Counted from the stretch's first letter, positions 17,182 to 27,004 are shown. The stretch: 49,240 nucleotides of DNA from JBBQYA01 sp038209155 (GCA_038209155.1 JBBQYA010000010.1:1-49240); one strand, 5' to 3'. Translations and numbers: made by a program. Notes: a model not told the origin generated them from the letters alone.

Positions 17182-17967
17182 ATGGGCAATCTTTTAAAAA
17201 CCTTAAATTCTTCCATTGGGCAGAAGGTGACCATGAGTCTTACAGGTTTGTTTCTGAGCTTATTTTTAGTTGTACATCTTACTGGAAATTTCCAATTATT
17301 CAAAAATGATAATGGATTGGCGTTTAATGAATATTCTGTGTTTATGACCACGTTTCCTCCTATAACAATTATTTCTTATGGTCTTTATGCCATGATTCTT
17401 TATCATGCGTTCAAAGGGTTGGCATTAGCTTACTACAATCAAAAAGCAAGACCAGTAAAATATGCTTACAATAACCCATCAAAAAACAGTCATTGGACTT
17501 CCAGAAATATGGGAATATTAGGAACGATCCTTTTAGTTTTCATCGCAGTTCACATGAGTAATTTTTGGTATGAATATAAATTTGGATATGTACCATTTAG
17601 CAAATATGAAATCAATACTAGCAACAATGAAGTCATCAGTTACACAGAATTCGGTAAAGATTTAGAAGTTAAAAAACAAGAGTATACGGTTGGTGAAACA
17701 ACCAAAGTTGTTATCATTAAAGACTTATACAAAGAAGTTTTGGAAGACTTTAAGAGTTTACCAAGAGTTTTATTTTATGTTTTATCCATGCTTGCTGTTT
17801 CATTTCATTTATTTCATGGTTTTCAGAGTGCATTTCAAACATTAGGAATTGCTCATAATCGCTACAAACCATTAATTCACTTTGTAGGAGTATGGATTTT
17901 CAGCGTTATTATTCCAATTGGTTTTGCATCTATGCCAATCTATATTTTTGCAAAACAATTTATGTAG
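17182..17967 (+). CDS. sdhC: Succinate dehydrogenase cytochrome b subunit
   Basis: A 261-residue membrane protein with five hydrophobic segments, typical of the single-anchor-subunit (type B, diheme) succinate:quinone reductases found in Bacteroidota. Conserved parts include 'SIGQKVTMSLTGLFLSLFLVVHLTGN', 'YHAFKGLALAYYNQKARP', 'TILLVFIAVHMSNFWYEYKFG' and 'MLAVSFHLFHGFQSAFQTLG', with histidines in helices that are likely heme ligands. It anchors SdhA and SdhB and passes electrons to menaquinone. The loop with 'NTSNNEVISYTEFGKDLE' is a polar insertion between helices. It is the first gene of sdhCAB, 52 bp before sdhA. Confidence 0.93.
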   Translation: MGNLLKTLNSSIGQKVTMSLTGLFLSLFLVVHLTGNFQLFKNDNGLAFNEYSVFMTTFPPITIISYGLYAMILYHAFKGLALAYYNQKARPVKYAYNNPSKNSHWTSRNMGILGTILLVFIAVHMSNFWYEYKFGYVPFSKYEINTSNNEVISYTEFGKDLEVKKQEYTVGETTKVVIIKDLYKEVLEDFKSLPRVLFYVLSMLAVSFHLFHGFQSAFQTLGIAHNRYKPLIHFVGVWIFSVIIPIGFASMPIYIFAKQFM

Positions 17968-18019
17968 GTAGTACTGTTTATGTTTCAGAAAAACTTTCCC
18001 GACAATTAAAAAAAAGATT

Positions 18020-19933
18020 ATGAAATTAGATTCTAAAGTACCTGCAGGAGATTTATCTCAGAAATGGACTAAACATAAATTCAATTTAAAATTAGTAAAC
18101 CCTTCCAATAAGCGTAAATACGAAATTATCGTTGTAGGAACTGGTTTGGCGGGTGCTTCTGCTGCTGCTTCATTGGCAGAATTAGGATATAAAGTAAAAG
18201 CATATTGTTTTCACGACAGCCCCAGACGAGCACACAGCATTGCAGCTCAAGGCGGAATAAATGCTGCAAAAAATTATAGAAATGATGGCGATAGCGTTTA
18301 TCGTTTATTTTATGACACCATAAAAGGTGGAGATTACAGAGCTAGAGAAGGAAATGTGCACAGATTGGCTGAGGTAAGTGTAAATATTATTGATCAATGT
18401 GTAGCTCAGGGAGTTCCATTTGCAAGAGAATATGGAGGTTTGTTGGACAACCGATCATTTGGTGGTGCTCAAGTTTCTAGAACATTTTATGCTCGTGGGC
18501 AAACTGGACAGCAATTATTATTAGGTGCTTATTCTGCACTGAACAGACAAATTAGTTTAGGTAATGTAACGATGCACACCCGAAGCGAAATGCTGGATTT
18601 AGTAACTATTGATGGGGTAGCAAAAGGAATAGTAACCAGAAATTTAATAAGTGGAAAAATAGAATCACATTCGGCACATGCCGTATTATTATGTACTGGA
18701 GGCTATGGAAACGTATTTTATTTGTCAACCAATGCAATGGGATCCAATACCACTGCTATCTGGAGAGCCCATAAAAAAGGTGCTTTGTTTGCCAATCCTT
18801 GTTTTACTCAAATTCATCCAACTTGTATTCCAGTTTCAGGAGATCATCAATCCAAATTGACTTTGATGAGCGAAAGTTTAAGAAATGATGGAAGAGTTTG
18901 GGTTCCAAAACAAGCTGGTGAAAAACGTAAACCAACAGATATTCCAGAAGAAGAAAGAGATTATTTTTTAGAAAGAAAATATCCATCATTTGGAAATTTA
19001 GTGCCAAGAGACGTAGCTTCTAGAAATGCAAAAGAAATGGTTGATACAGGAAAAGGAGTTGGAGGAAGTGGAATAGCTGTTTATTTAGATTTTGCAGATG
19101 CAATAAAAAGATTAGGAGAAGATGCCGTTAGAGCCAAATATGGAAACCTTTTCGATATGTATATGCAAATTACAGACGAAAACCCATATCATTCTCCAAT
19201 GAGAATTTATCCTGCCGTTCATTATACTATGGGTGGTCTTTGGGTTGATTATAATTTGCAAACTACCATTCCTGGTTTATATGCTTTAGGAGAGGCAAAC
19301 TTCTCTGATCATGGAGCAAATAGATTGGGTGCTAGTGCATTAATGCAAGGTTTGGCTGATGGATATTTTGTGATTCCATACACTGTTGGCGATTATTTAG
19401 CTACAATTGGTCCAGATCCGGTGAATAAAAATCATCCTGCATTCATAGAAGCAGAGAATAAAGTAAAAGAAGGTATTAACCGTCTTTTATCCATAAATGG
19501 AACAAAAACAGTCGATGATTTCCATAGAGAATTAGGATTAATTATGTGGAATAATTGTGGAATGGCTAGAAATGAAGAAGGGTTGATAAAAGCAAAACAA
19601 GCCATTAAAGATTTGAAAGCTGATTTTTGGAAAAATGTAATTGTGATAGGAACGGCTGATGAGTTTAATATGAATATTGAAAAAGCGGGTCGTGTTGCAG
19701 ATTTCTTAGAACTTGGAGAATTGATGATTGATGATGCACTAAATAGAAAAGAATCTTGCGGAGGTCACTTCAGAGAAGAATATCAAACAGAAGAAAATGA
19801 GGCATTAAGAAATGACGAGGATTATGCGTATGTAGCAGCCTGGGCATTTAATGGAGAAAACCAAGAAGAAACATTACATAAAGAAGATTTAATTTTCGAA
19901 AATGTAAAACTTACTCAAAGAAGTTATAAATAA
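18020..19933 (+). CDS. sdhA: Succinate dehydrogenase flavoprotein subunit
   Basis: A 637-residue flavoprotein. The dinucleotide fold 'EIIVVGTGLAGASAAASLAE' lies at residues 35-54, followed by 'RRAHSIAAQGGINAAKNY', where His72 is the expected covalent FAD attachment residue. Substrate-site motifs include 'FTQIHPTCIPVSGDHQSKLT', 'PMRIYPAVHYTMGG' and 'LYALGEANFSDHGANRLGA'. It oxidises succinate to fumarate in the TCA cycle and feeds electrons to SdhB. Length and the internal 'KPTDIPEEERDYFLERKYPS' region match the Bacteroidota/Bacillus-type enzyme. It is the middle gene of the operon. Confidence 0.97.
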   Translation: MKLDSKVPAGDLSQKWTKHKFNLKLVNPSNKRKYEIIVVGTGLAGASAAASLAELGYKVKAYCFHDSPRRAHSIAAQGGINAAKNYRNDGDSVYRLFYDTIKGGDYRAREGNVHRLAEVSVNIIDQCVAQGVPFAREYGGLLDNRSFGGAQVSRTFYARGQTGQQLLLGAYSALNRQISLGNVTMHTRSEMLDLVTIDGVAKGIVTRNLISGKIESHSAHAVLLCTGGYGNVFYLSTNAMGSNTTAIWRAHKKGALFANPCFTQIHPTCIPVSGDHQSKLTLMSESLRNDGRVWVPKQAGEKRKPTDIPEEERDYFLERKYPSFGNLVPRDVASRNAKEMVDTGKGVGGSGIAVYLDFADAIKRLGEDAVRAKYGNLFDMYMQITDENPYHSPMRIYPAVHYTMGGLWVDYNLQTTIPGLYALGEANFSDHGANRLGASALMQGLADGYFVIPYTVGDYLATIGPDPVNKNHPAFIEAENKVKEGINRLLSINGTKTVDDFHRELGLIMWNNCGMARNEEGLIKAKQAIKDLKADFWKNVIVIGTADEFNMNIEKAGRVADFLELGELMIDDALNRKESCGGHFREEYQTEENEALRNDEDYAYVAAWAFNGENQEETLHKEDLIFENVKLTQRSYK

Positions 19934-20015
19934 ACAAATTACAGATTCGATTTTGACCATCCCAATCGGATTATATTGATACAAAAAATTAAAATTAACT
20001 CATAACCTATTTACA

Positions 20016-20783
20016 ATGAGCGGAACAATGAATCTTAATCTGAAAGTCTGGAGACAGAAAAACAGAAACTCGACTGGCAAAATGGTTGATTATTCAGCAA
20101 AAAACATATCCCCTGATATGTCTTTTTTGGAAATGTTGGACATCGTTAATGAAGATCTAACAAGAAAAGGAGAAGATCCAATTCACTTTGATCACGATTG
20201 TAGAGAAGGAATTTGTGGTTCGTGTAGTTTGTATATTAATGGAACTCCACATGGTCCCAAAAAAGCAATTACCACTTGCCAACTTCACATGAGATCTTTT
20301 TCCGATGGTGAAACTATTGTAATTGAACCTTGGAGAGCAGAGGCATTTCCGATAAATAAAGATTTGTCTGTTGATCGTTCTGCTTTTGACCGGATCCAAC
20401 AAGCTGGAGGTTTTGTATCAGTAAATACTGGTGGTGTACCAGATGCAAACGAAATTCCAATTTCAAAAACCATAGCTGATGAGGCCTTTACAGCTGCTAT
20501 TTGTATTGGGTGCGGAGCCTGTGTTGCGGCATGTAAAAACGCAAGTGCTATGCTATTTGTAGGAGCAAAAGTTTCACAATTTGCCTTATTGCCTCAAGGC
20601 AAACCTGAGCGAACAAGAAGAGTGCAAGCAATGGTTGCTCAAATGGATGCAGAAGGTTTTGGAAGTTGTACCAATACGGGTGCTTGCGAAGCAGAATGTC
20701 CTAAAGAAATATCATTAACCAACATTGCAAGAATGAATAGCGAATACTTAACTGCTACATTATTTGCAGAGGAAGAGTTTTAA
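20016..20783 (+). CDS. sdhB: Succinate dehydrogenase iron-sulfur subunit
   Basis: A 255-residue protein with the [2Fe-2S] ligands in 'CREGICGSCSLYING' plus the later 'TTCQLHMRS', the [4Fe-4S] motif 'CIGCGACVAACKNA', and the [3Fe-4S] set with 'GFGSCTNTGACEAECPKEI'. It carries electrons from the flavin to the cytochrome b subunit. The start at 20016 (MSGTMNLNLKVWRQ) could be replaced by Met5 at 20028. The stop codon (20781-20783) overlaps the stop codon of the converging peptidase gene. Confidence 0.96.
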   Translation: MSGTMNLNLKVWRQKNRNSTGKMVDYSAKNISPDMSFLEMLDIVNEDLTRKGEDPIHFDHDCREGICGSCSLYINGTPHGPKKAITTCQLHMRSFSDGETIVIEPWRAEAFPINKDLSVDRSAFDRIQQAGGFVSVNTGGVPDANEIPISKTIADEAFTAAICIGCGACVAACKNASAMLFVGAKVSQFALLPQGKPERTRRVQAMVAQMDAEGFGSCTNTGACEAECPKEISLTNIARMNSEYLTATLFAEEEF

Positions 20784-22429
20784 TTTATTCGATTGGTTTT
20801 AATATAAAAATGATCTTCATCAACCTGAAGGTCATTTTTTTTGGTATTAATTTTCACATCTTGCCAATCGTTTTTGCCTTGCAAAGTAATGTAATATTCA
20901 TTTTTTAGCATTAATCTAAGAGGCATTTCAAAATCTTTTACATCTGTTTTCCAACGATAGGAAACAATATTTTTCTCAAACTTCAATTGTAATTCTGGTA
21001 TAGATGGATAGTTTAAATACTGTTCGGCAATTTTTTTGATGTTTTTGCCAGATTCTTTACTTATATAGTCAATAATCTCATCACTTGTGGTAGTTTTTAA
21101 ACCAAATTCGGTTTGAATACCTTTTAAAATTTTAAACCAAACCTCATCATTATTAATTATAGTGCGAACGGTATTTAAAAATAGACTTCCTTTATTATAC
21201 ATATCACCGCTTCCTTCTTTATTTAAACCATAAAAACCTATAATGGAACTTCTATTTCCAACATTTGACTTTGAACCATTAATGTAAGCGATAGCAGAAT
21301 CTTTGCCATACATACATTCTACATAAATCGATTCTCCATAGGTGCAAAATCCTTCATGCACCCACATATCTGCAAGGTCTTTGCTAGTTACATTATTTCC
21401 CCACCACTCATGTCCAGTTTCGTGAATTATGATATAATCAAATTTATTTCCGATTCCTGTGCTTGAAAGATCCGTTCCTAAATAGCCCATTTTGTATTCA
21501 TTCCCGTAGGCTACCGCACTTTGATGTTCCATTCCTAAATAAGGAGTTTCAACCAATTTATAATTATCTCGAGCGAAAGGGTATTCACCAAAAAACTTTT
21601 CATAGCAAGTCATCATCGGTTTCACTTGCTTAAAATGTTCTTTTGCTTTTTCTAAATTATAAGATAGTACATAATAATCTAAAATTAATCCATTTGGCAT
21701 CTGATCAGAAAAGTTTGCATAATCTGCGATGTTAAAAGTCACATTGTAATTATTGATTGGGTAACTTACAAACCAATTGCTAGTAGTTTCTGTGTCGTTA
21801 ATTTTAGTTTTGGAACGCAGTTTTCCATTACAAATGGTACTGTATTTAGATGGAGAAGTTATAGAAATTAACATACTATCTACCTCATCTTCCTGATGAT
21901 CTTTACACGGCCACCACAAACTTGCACCTGTACCTTGACAAGCTACAGCTACAAAATCATTGTCATTTTTATCTTTTTTCCAAACAAAACCTCCATCCCA
22001 AGGTGCATTTTTTGCTATTTGAGGTTGCCCATGGTAGCTTACTTTTATAAAAGTACTTTGCCCTGTTTTTTGAACGTTCGAAAAATCAACAAACACAGCT
22101 CCAAATTCTCTTTTATAAGATAAAATTTTTCCATTTTCATCTTCAATTTTATCCACAATCATATTTGGAAATAAATCGATTTGCAAACGATTAAAATCAG
22201 TTATTACTTTAAAATAAATAGTATTACTGCCAGATATACTTTTATCTAAAAAATTAATCTTTACATCTAAATGATTGTAAGTCTGATCATAGCAAGTTCG
22301 TTCTGGCGAAAGAAACCCACGCAAAGTATCACCTTTAGTGAATTGTTTTTCATTTTTAAATAATTGACTGAAACTAAAGTGGTGAAAGAATGCAGTAAAA
22401 AAGAGAATAAGAATAGAACGTTTCATCAA
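20780..22429 (-). CDS. Secreted M1-family metallopeptidase
   Basis: A 549-residue protein with an N-terminal signal peptide (MMKRSILILFFTAFFHHFSFSQ). The N-terminal beta domain (DQTYNHLDVKINFLDKSISG) is followed by the M1 catalytic region: 'LGMEHQSAVAYGNE' in place of the classical GAMEN motif, the zinc site 'IIHETGHEWWGNNV' (HExxH) and the third ligand Glu in 'WVHEGFCTYGESI'. It ends without the long C-terminal helical domain of full aminopeptidase N (about 850 residues), a common short form in Bacteroidota. It probably removes N-terminal residues from peptides in the periplasm or outside. The gene shares its stop region with sdhB. Confidence 0.92.
   Translation of the reverse strand: MMKRSILILFFTAFFHHFSFSQLFKNEKQFTKGDTLRGFLSPERTCYDQTYNHLDVKINFLDKSISGSNTIYFKVITDFNRLQIDLFPNMIVDKIEDENGKILSYKREFGAVFVDFSNVQKTGQSTFIKVSYHGQPQIAKNAPWDGGFVWKKDKNDNDFVAVACQGTGASLWWPCKDHQEDEVDSMLISITSPSKYSTICNGKLRSKTKINDTETTSNWFVSYPINNYNVTFNIADYANFSDQMPNGLILDYYVLSYNLEKAKEHFKQVKPMMTCYEKFFGEYPFARDNYKLVETPYLGMEHQSAVAYGNEYKMGYLGTDLSSTGIGNKFDYIIIHETGHEWWGNNVTSKDLADMWVHEGFCTYGESIYVECMYGKDSAIAYINGSKSNVGNRSSIIGFYGLNKEGSGDMYNKGSLFLNTVRTIINNDEVWFKILKGIQTEFGLKTTTSDEIIDYISKESGKNIKKIAEQYLNYPSIPELQLKFEKNIVSYRWKTDVKDFEMPLRLMLKNEYYITLQGKNDWQDVKINTKKNDLQVDEDHFYIKTNRIN
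20805..20842 (+). terminator. Terminator of sdhCAB inside the opposing gene
   Basis: AAAAATGATCTTCA, a short loop (TCAACC), then TGAAGGTCATTTTTTTT: a nine-pair stem with one G-U, an A tract on the 5' side and eight T after it. It lies 22 bp after the sdhB stop, within codons near the C-terminus of the M1-type peptidase on the other strand. The placement suits termination of sdhCAB; because of the A and T tracts it could act on both strands. Confidence 0.7.
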
Positions 22430-22799
22430 CTAAAGGTAGAATAAAAGAATTTTTTAATTTAAAATACTTTATACGTACGCTTTAAACTTTAGAAAAAAAA
22501 CGAAAAATGGAAAACTAAAACTTTGATTTTGGAACTAATAATTTCCAAAAAGCTAAGTAGTAACGAGCTGTTTGTAGGAATGCTCTATAAAAAATTCAAT
22601 ACATTAATTTCGAAAAAGCTACATAATAGTTCAATGAAATTTATATAATTTCAATCTAAAAACAAGTCATTTCTTCAAAACTAAAAGGAGTTTTTTATCA
22701 TATCGTAAAATATTTTTTTAAAATATACTTTTAATCCGAAATTTAAATATTTTTCTTCTACAATTTTTTGGATATTCGGCTGGATAAAAAACAATAAAA
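22430..22799. other. Divergent AT-rich spacer
   Basis: This 370-bp spacer separates the divergent M1-type peptidase gene and the conserved unknown at 22800, so it should hold two promoters. It is very AT-rich. No convincing TAnnTTTG/TTG pair, hairpin or coding remnant was found on either strand. Confidence 0.5.
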
Positions 22800-23336
22800 A
22801 TGAGTGTAAAAGAATTAGGAATAGGTTCTAGAATTAAGCATGATAAATATGGTGATGGAATCATAACAGCTATCAAATTTTTATCTTACAACTGCTATTT
22901 TGCTGATAAAGGAAGAATCGAAATCGCAAAAGAATATGATTTAGAAATCCTTGAGCAAGTACCTCCAGACGATGATATGGTGAGTTTAAGCGATGTAGAA
23001 GGGGTTATAGTTTCTGCATTAAAAAAGTATGCAGACATTTCTCAAATTGTACCTTTGGGAGAGAAATGGGTTGGAGGAAAAATGCTTTTGCAGCCAGCAG
23101 ATAAATCCTTAAAACCGAAAGAAATTCCGATTGAGCAATTTTTTCATAAAATTGTAATGCTACGCGATAGATTGCGAGTAATGGAACAGCAAATAAATAG
23201 TCATAAGGATTTAACGGATTTTCAAAAAGTAGATTTGCAGCAATATATCACAAGAATATATGGAACTCTTACTACGTTTAATATCCTATTTAAAAGACCC
23301 GATGATGTATTTGTTGGAGAAAAATCAAAAGAGTAA
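22800..23336 (+). CDS. Conserved protein of unknown function
   Basis: A 178-residue cytoplasmic-looking protein with no signal peptide or membrane segment. Residues 1-50 (GIGSRIKHDKYGDGIITAI ... YDLEIL) resemble the small barrel seen at the C-termini of UvrD-type helicases, where G-x-x-V-x-H-x-x-x-G-x-G-x-I/V recurs. Residues 60-178 are mostly helical with 'LPLGEKW-x-GGK-x-L-x-PAD'-like sequence (IVPLGEKWVGGKMLLQPADK) and a helical pair 'KIVMLRDRLRVMEQQIN'. I do not recognise a named family; it has the look of a protein conserved within Bacteroidota. Confidence 0.8.
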   Translation: MSVKELGIGSRIKHDKYGDGIITAIKFLSYNCYFADKGRIEIAKEYDLEILEQVPPDDDMVSLSDVEGVIVSALKKYADISQIVPLGEKWVGGKMLLQPADKSLKPKEIPIEQFFHKIVMLRDRLRVMEQQINSHKDLTDFQKVDLQQYITRIYGTLTTFNILFKRPDDVFVGEKSKE

Positions 23337-23386
23337 GTTTAGTTTTTTTTAAACACAGACTTTAATTCACTGTTAACAATCTGTAT

Positions 23387-24103
23387 ATGCAAACACAACT
23401 ATTTCCTGCCAATAAACGAGGTGTAGCCAATCATGGTTGGCTAAAAAGTTTTCACTCCTTTAGTTTCTCTCAATTTTATAATCCAGATTTAATGAATTTT
23501 GGATTATTGAGAGTTTTGAATGACGATACCGTAAGTGGTGGAATGGGTTTTGGAACTCATGGTCATGATAATATGGAAATAATAAGTATTCCGTTAGAAG
23601 GTGAACTAAAACATGCCGATAGCATGGGTACTGAGGCAATTATTAGAAAAGGTGACGTTCAAATAATGTCTGCCGGAACTGGAATAAGACATTCTGAACA
23701 AAATAATTCAAAGGAAAACGAAGTTAAGTTTTTACAAATTTGGATCATTCCTAAAAAAAGAAATATAAGTCCTAGATATGATCAACGAAGTTTTTCTGAT
23801 GAGGATTTAAAAAATAAATTTCGGACAGTAGTTGCACCAGATCAGCCCGGAGATGCAATTTATATTAACCAAGATGCTTATTTATCTTTAGGAAACTTTG
23901 ATGAAAAACAAAACATCATCTATACTTTGCAAAAAGCAGAAAATGGAGTATTTATTTTTGTTTTAGAAGGAGAAATAAATATTGGATCGAACACATTAAA
24001 AAATAGAGATGCCATTGGAATTACAGATTTTAATGAGGTGGAGGTTGAAATTTCCGCACATTCTAAAATCCTTTTAATTGAAGTACCTATGCAAGAAGAA
24101 TAA
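23387..24103 (+). CDS. Pirin-family bicupin
   Basis: A 238-residue protein with the pirin N-terminal cupin: 'GWLKSFHSFSFSQFYNPDLM' and the metal site 'FGTHGHDNMEIISIPLEGEL' with a second half 'GTGIRHSEQN', giving the expected two His, then His and Glu ligands. The second cupin ('VFIFVLEGEINIGSNTLKNR') lacks metal residues, as is usual. The YhhW-like members have quercetin 2,3-dioxygenase activity in vitro; the true role is unclear. It lies 50 bp after the unknown gene and converges with dsbD, leaving 2 bp between stops. Confidence 0.93.
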   Translation: MQTQLFPANKRGVANHGWLKSFHSFSFSQFYNPDLMNFGLLRVLNDDTVSGGMGFGTHGHDNMEIISIPLEGELKHADSMGTEAIIRKGDVQIMSAGTGIRHSEQNNSKENEVKFLQIWIIPKKRNISPRYDQRSFSDEDLKNKFRTVVAPDQPGDAIYINQDAYLSLGNFDEKQNIIYTLQKAENGVFIFVLEGEINIGSNTLKNRDAIGITDFNEVEVEISAHSKILLIEVPMQEE

Positions 24104-24105
24104 AT

Positions 24106-26196
24106 TTAAAGAAGGTTTAGCGTTCGCTTTTTATACATTTCTAATCCAGAATTTAAAAAATCTACATAATTTTTAATTTCCAGATCAAAAGCCATTGGTT
24201 CGTTTAATAATTCTCCATTATTATCCAATAAAACATAGTAAGGTTGTGAATTCGTATTAAATTTTTGAGCCTGAAAATCTCCCCATTTCTGTCCAATAGT
24301 ATTAATTTTCTTTTTACTAAAAGTAGAAATATACTTTTCAGAATCTTGTAAATCTGTTTTATCATCCACATAAAGTGAAATAAGAATATACTCATTTCTG
24401 AGAATAGAAAGCACCGCTGGATCAGACCAAACAGAAACTTCCATTTTTCTACAATTCACACAGCTGTGACCAGTGAAATCTAAAATTACTGGTTTGCCCA
24501 CTTTCTTGGCATATGCCATTCCTTCATCATAATCGAAAAAAGAATCTAAATTGTGTGGAGCATGAAAAAGCCCACTGTATTTTTTTGGATTTGTGTTTTT
24601 GGGATTGCTTGAAAAATCATTAGTTCGAACAGTATGCATATCAAAATCTTGGGTACTTTGTGGGGGCGAAAATGCACTTATAGCTTTCAAAGGAGCTCCC
24701 CATAAACCAGGAACGAGATAAATAGTAAACGAAAAAACTGACATTGCCAGAAAAAACCTTCCTACAGAAATGTACTTCATTTCAGAATCATGAGAAAACC
24801 TAATTTTACCCAAAAGATAAAGACCCATCATACTAAAAATAACAATCCAAATACTCAAGAAAACTTCTCTATCTAATATGCCCCAGTGATAGGCTAAATC
24901 TACATTTGAAAGAAATTTAAAGGCAAAAGCTAATTCTAAAAAACCTAAAACTACTTTAACTGAATTCAACCATCCTCCAGATTTTGGTAGATTTTTGAGC
25001 CAATGTGGAAAAGCTGCAAACAGTGAAAATGGAATAGCTAAAGCCAATGAAAATCCAAACATTCCACTTATTGGTCCCAAAAAAGATCTGCTTGTAGCGG
25101 CATCTACTAATAAAGTGCCGATGATAGGTCCTGTGCAAGAAAACGAAACCAGAGCAAGAGTGAATGCCATAAAGAAAATTCCCAAAAAGCCGGATCTATC
25201 AGATTGTGCATCTACTTTATTTATTATAGATGATGGCAATGTTATCTCGAAAGCACCAAAAAAGGAAATGGCAAATACAATTAATAAAACAAAAAAAAGT
25301 AGATTAAACACCGCACTACTCGCCATCTGATTCAAAGCATCTGAGCCAAAAGCTAGTGTAACCAATGTTCCTAAAGCAACATAAATAAAAATGATGGCAG
25401 CTCCATAAATACTTGCTTGCCCAATAGCACCTGATCTAGAACCACCTTTTTTGGTAAAATAACTTACAGTTAACGGTAGCATTGGAAAGATGCAAGGCAT
25501 AATTAATGCAGCAAAACCACCTAAAAAACCTTTAAGGAATATAATCCAAAGAGATTCTCCCGACTCAGTTTCATTTTTTGAAACAGATATTAATTCTGTT
25601 TTTTTAGAAGAATCTGTTTTGGTGGAATTAATTTTAATTTCTGCATTTGCAGAATCAGATCGGACTTTATTATTATTTTCAATTTCAGTATTCTGCTTTT
25701 CTGGTAAAACTATTTTTTCAGGATTTTTGCTTGCCGGAATACTGGCAAAAAGTTCAATGGTTTCGGGCGGTAAACATTTTTTATCATCACAAACCATAAA
25801 AGTAACACTGATTTTTGCTTTAAAAGCTTTCGATGACTTTCGTTGAATTTTTTGAATAAAACGTGCTTCATTACTAAAATAGCCAACACTCATCCCAAAA
25901 ATTTCATCAAAAACTCTTTCAGCTTCTGGTACTTCGCTGGTTTTATTTAATAATTTAAAATCATTTTGATCTGCAAATTCAAAACTAGTAGGCACTGGCC
26001 CTCCGTCTTCTATATATTGTGAATATAAATGCCAACCTTTTTCAATTTTAGCCGAAACAATAACTTCAAATTCTGAATCAGATAAGGTTTTTATTTCTGT
26101 TTTCCATTTTACAGGAGTCAAAATTTGTGCAAAGCTGCTTAGAGAAATTAGTAGTAATATAAAAATGCTAAGAAGTTTTTTTATTGGAAAATTCAT
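24106..26196 (-). CDS. dsbD: Thiol:disulfide interchange protein DsbD
   Basis: A 696-residue inner-membrane electron carrier. It has a signal peptide (to about residue 23), an N-terminal immunoglobulin-like domain ending in 'FMVCDDKKCLPP' (redox CxxxxxC), and a low-complexity Ser/Lys/Glu/Asn linker. An eight-helix membrane domain carries cysteines in 'IMPCIFPMLPLTVSYF' and 'VSFSCTGPIIGTLLV'. The C-terminal thioredoxin-like domain has 'GHSCVNCRKMEVSVW' (CxxC). It moves reducing power from cytosolic thioredoxin to the periplasm for disulfide isomerisation and cytochrome c assembly. It lies 3 bp after birA on the same strand. Confidence 0.95.
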   Translation of the reverse strand: MNFPIKKLLSIFILLLISLSSFAQILTPVKWKTEIKTLSDSEFEVIVSAKIEKGWHLYSQYIEDGGPVPTSFEFADQNDFKLLNKTSEVPEAERVFDEIFGMSVGYFSNEARFIQKIQRKSSKAFKAKISVTFMVCDDKKCLPPETIELFASIPASKNPEKIVLPEKQNTEIENNNKVRSDSANAEIKINSTKTDSSKKTELISVSKNETESGESLWIIFLKGFLGGFAALIMPCIFPMLPLTVSYFTKKGGSRSGAIGQASIYGAAIIFIYVALGTLVTLAFGSDALNQMASSAVFNLLFFVLLIVFAISFFGAFEITLPSSIINKVDAQSDRSGFLGIFFMAFTLALVSFSCTGPIIGTLLVDAATSRSFLGPISGMFGFSLALAIPFSLFAAFPHWLKNLPKSGGWLNSVKVVLGFLELAFAFKFLSNVDLAYHWGILDREVFLSIWIVIFSMMGLYLLGKIRFSHDSEMKYISVGRFFLAMSVFSFTIYLVPGLWGAPLKAISAFSPPQSTQDFDMHTVRTNDFSSNPKNTNPKKYSGLFHAPHNLDSFFDYDEGMAYAKKVGKPVILDFTGHSCVNCRKMEVSVWSDPAVLSILRNEYILISLYVDDKTDLQDSEKYISTFSKKKINTIGQKWGDFQAQKFNTNSQPYYVLLDNNGELLNEPMAFDLEIKNYVDFLNSGLEMYKKRTLNLL

Positions 26197-26199
26197 GAA

Positions 26200-26970
26200 T
26201 TAAATAATAAATGCAATTTGTTTAATATCGTACTTTTCTGCCACTCCGTCTGTATTATTTATTTCTAAAAATCCTTCCTGTGTAACATCTGTGATTGTTC
26301 CTTTAATTTCTACACCCGCTTTCAAAAACTTTCTTTCGATATTATATCCTAACAAATGTTCTAGATATTGGATTTTTAAATTCTCAAATTTCAATGATTT
26401 TAAAAATAGATAGTTTGCTTCAATGTTGCTTAACAATTCATTGAGTAACTGATCTAAATTAAATTGCAAGCCAGTTTCTATTGCCAATGAAGTTGGATTT
26501 TTTGTTGAATTATCAAATTCTAGTTGGTTTACATTGATTCCTATGCCTATAATTGAGTTTTTTAAATAGTTGCCAGACAGAATATTTTCGATCAAAATAC
26601 CACCAATTTTTTTATCATTTACATATAGATCATTTGGCCATTTTATCGAAACACCTTTTTTAATATAGTGCGAAATAAAATCCACTACTCCCAAACTTAT
26701 GGCCATGTTTAAATAAAACTGCTGGTTGGCTTTCAAAAAGAGCGTATTAAGAAAAAGGCTGAAAGTGAGATTTTTTCCTGGTTCGGTTATCCAAGCACTT
26801 CCATGTTGGCCTTTGCCCCCAAATTGATTCTCTGCCAAAATTACAGTGCCGTCTACCAATGGCTTAACATTTGTCAACAAATTGTACAAATAATCATTAG
26901 TAGATTCTACATCTTTGAGTTTAAGAATAGATTGTCCGATAAAGAGTGTGGTAAGAGTTGTAGTATTCAA
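26200..26970 (-). CDS. birA: Biotin--[acetyl-CoA carboxylase] ligase
   Basis: A 256-residue biotin protein ligase without the DNA-binding domain of E. coli BirA. Motifs: 'LKDVESTNDYLYNLL', the biotinyl-AMP loop 'ENQFGGKGQHGSAWITEPG', 'NLTFSLFLN', 'SIKWPNDLYVNDKKIGGIL' (KWPND) and 'IGIGINVNQ', followed by a short C-terminal SH3-like domain. It attaches biotin to carboxylase carrier proteins, so it is enzymatic but not a repressor. The gene is divergent from rsfS with only 34 bp between starts; the complement of 26987-26994 (TATGTTTG) fits a -7 element for it. Confidence 0.94.
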   Translation of the reverse strand: MNTTTLTTLFIGQSILKLKDVESTNDYLYNLLTNVKPLVDGTVILAENQFGGKGQHGSAWITEPGKNLTFSLFLNTLFLKANQQFYLNMAISLGVVDFISHYIKKGVSIKWPNDLYVNDKKIGGILIENILSGNYLKNSIIGIGINVNQLEFDNSTKNPTSLAIETGLQFNLDQLLNELLSNIEANYLFLKSLKFENLKIQYLEHLLGYNIERKFLKAGVEIKGTITDVTQEGFLEINNTDGVAEKYDIKQIAFII

Positions 26971-27004
26971 TTTTTAAAAGTATTTTCAAACATAAATTTT
27001 TTTA

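Noticed and set aside
25490..25846. Plus-strand 118-codon frame inside dsbD
   Set aside because: It is antisense to the DsbD linker and first membrane helices, and its composition is explained by that coding sequence.
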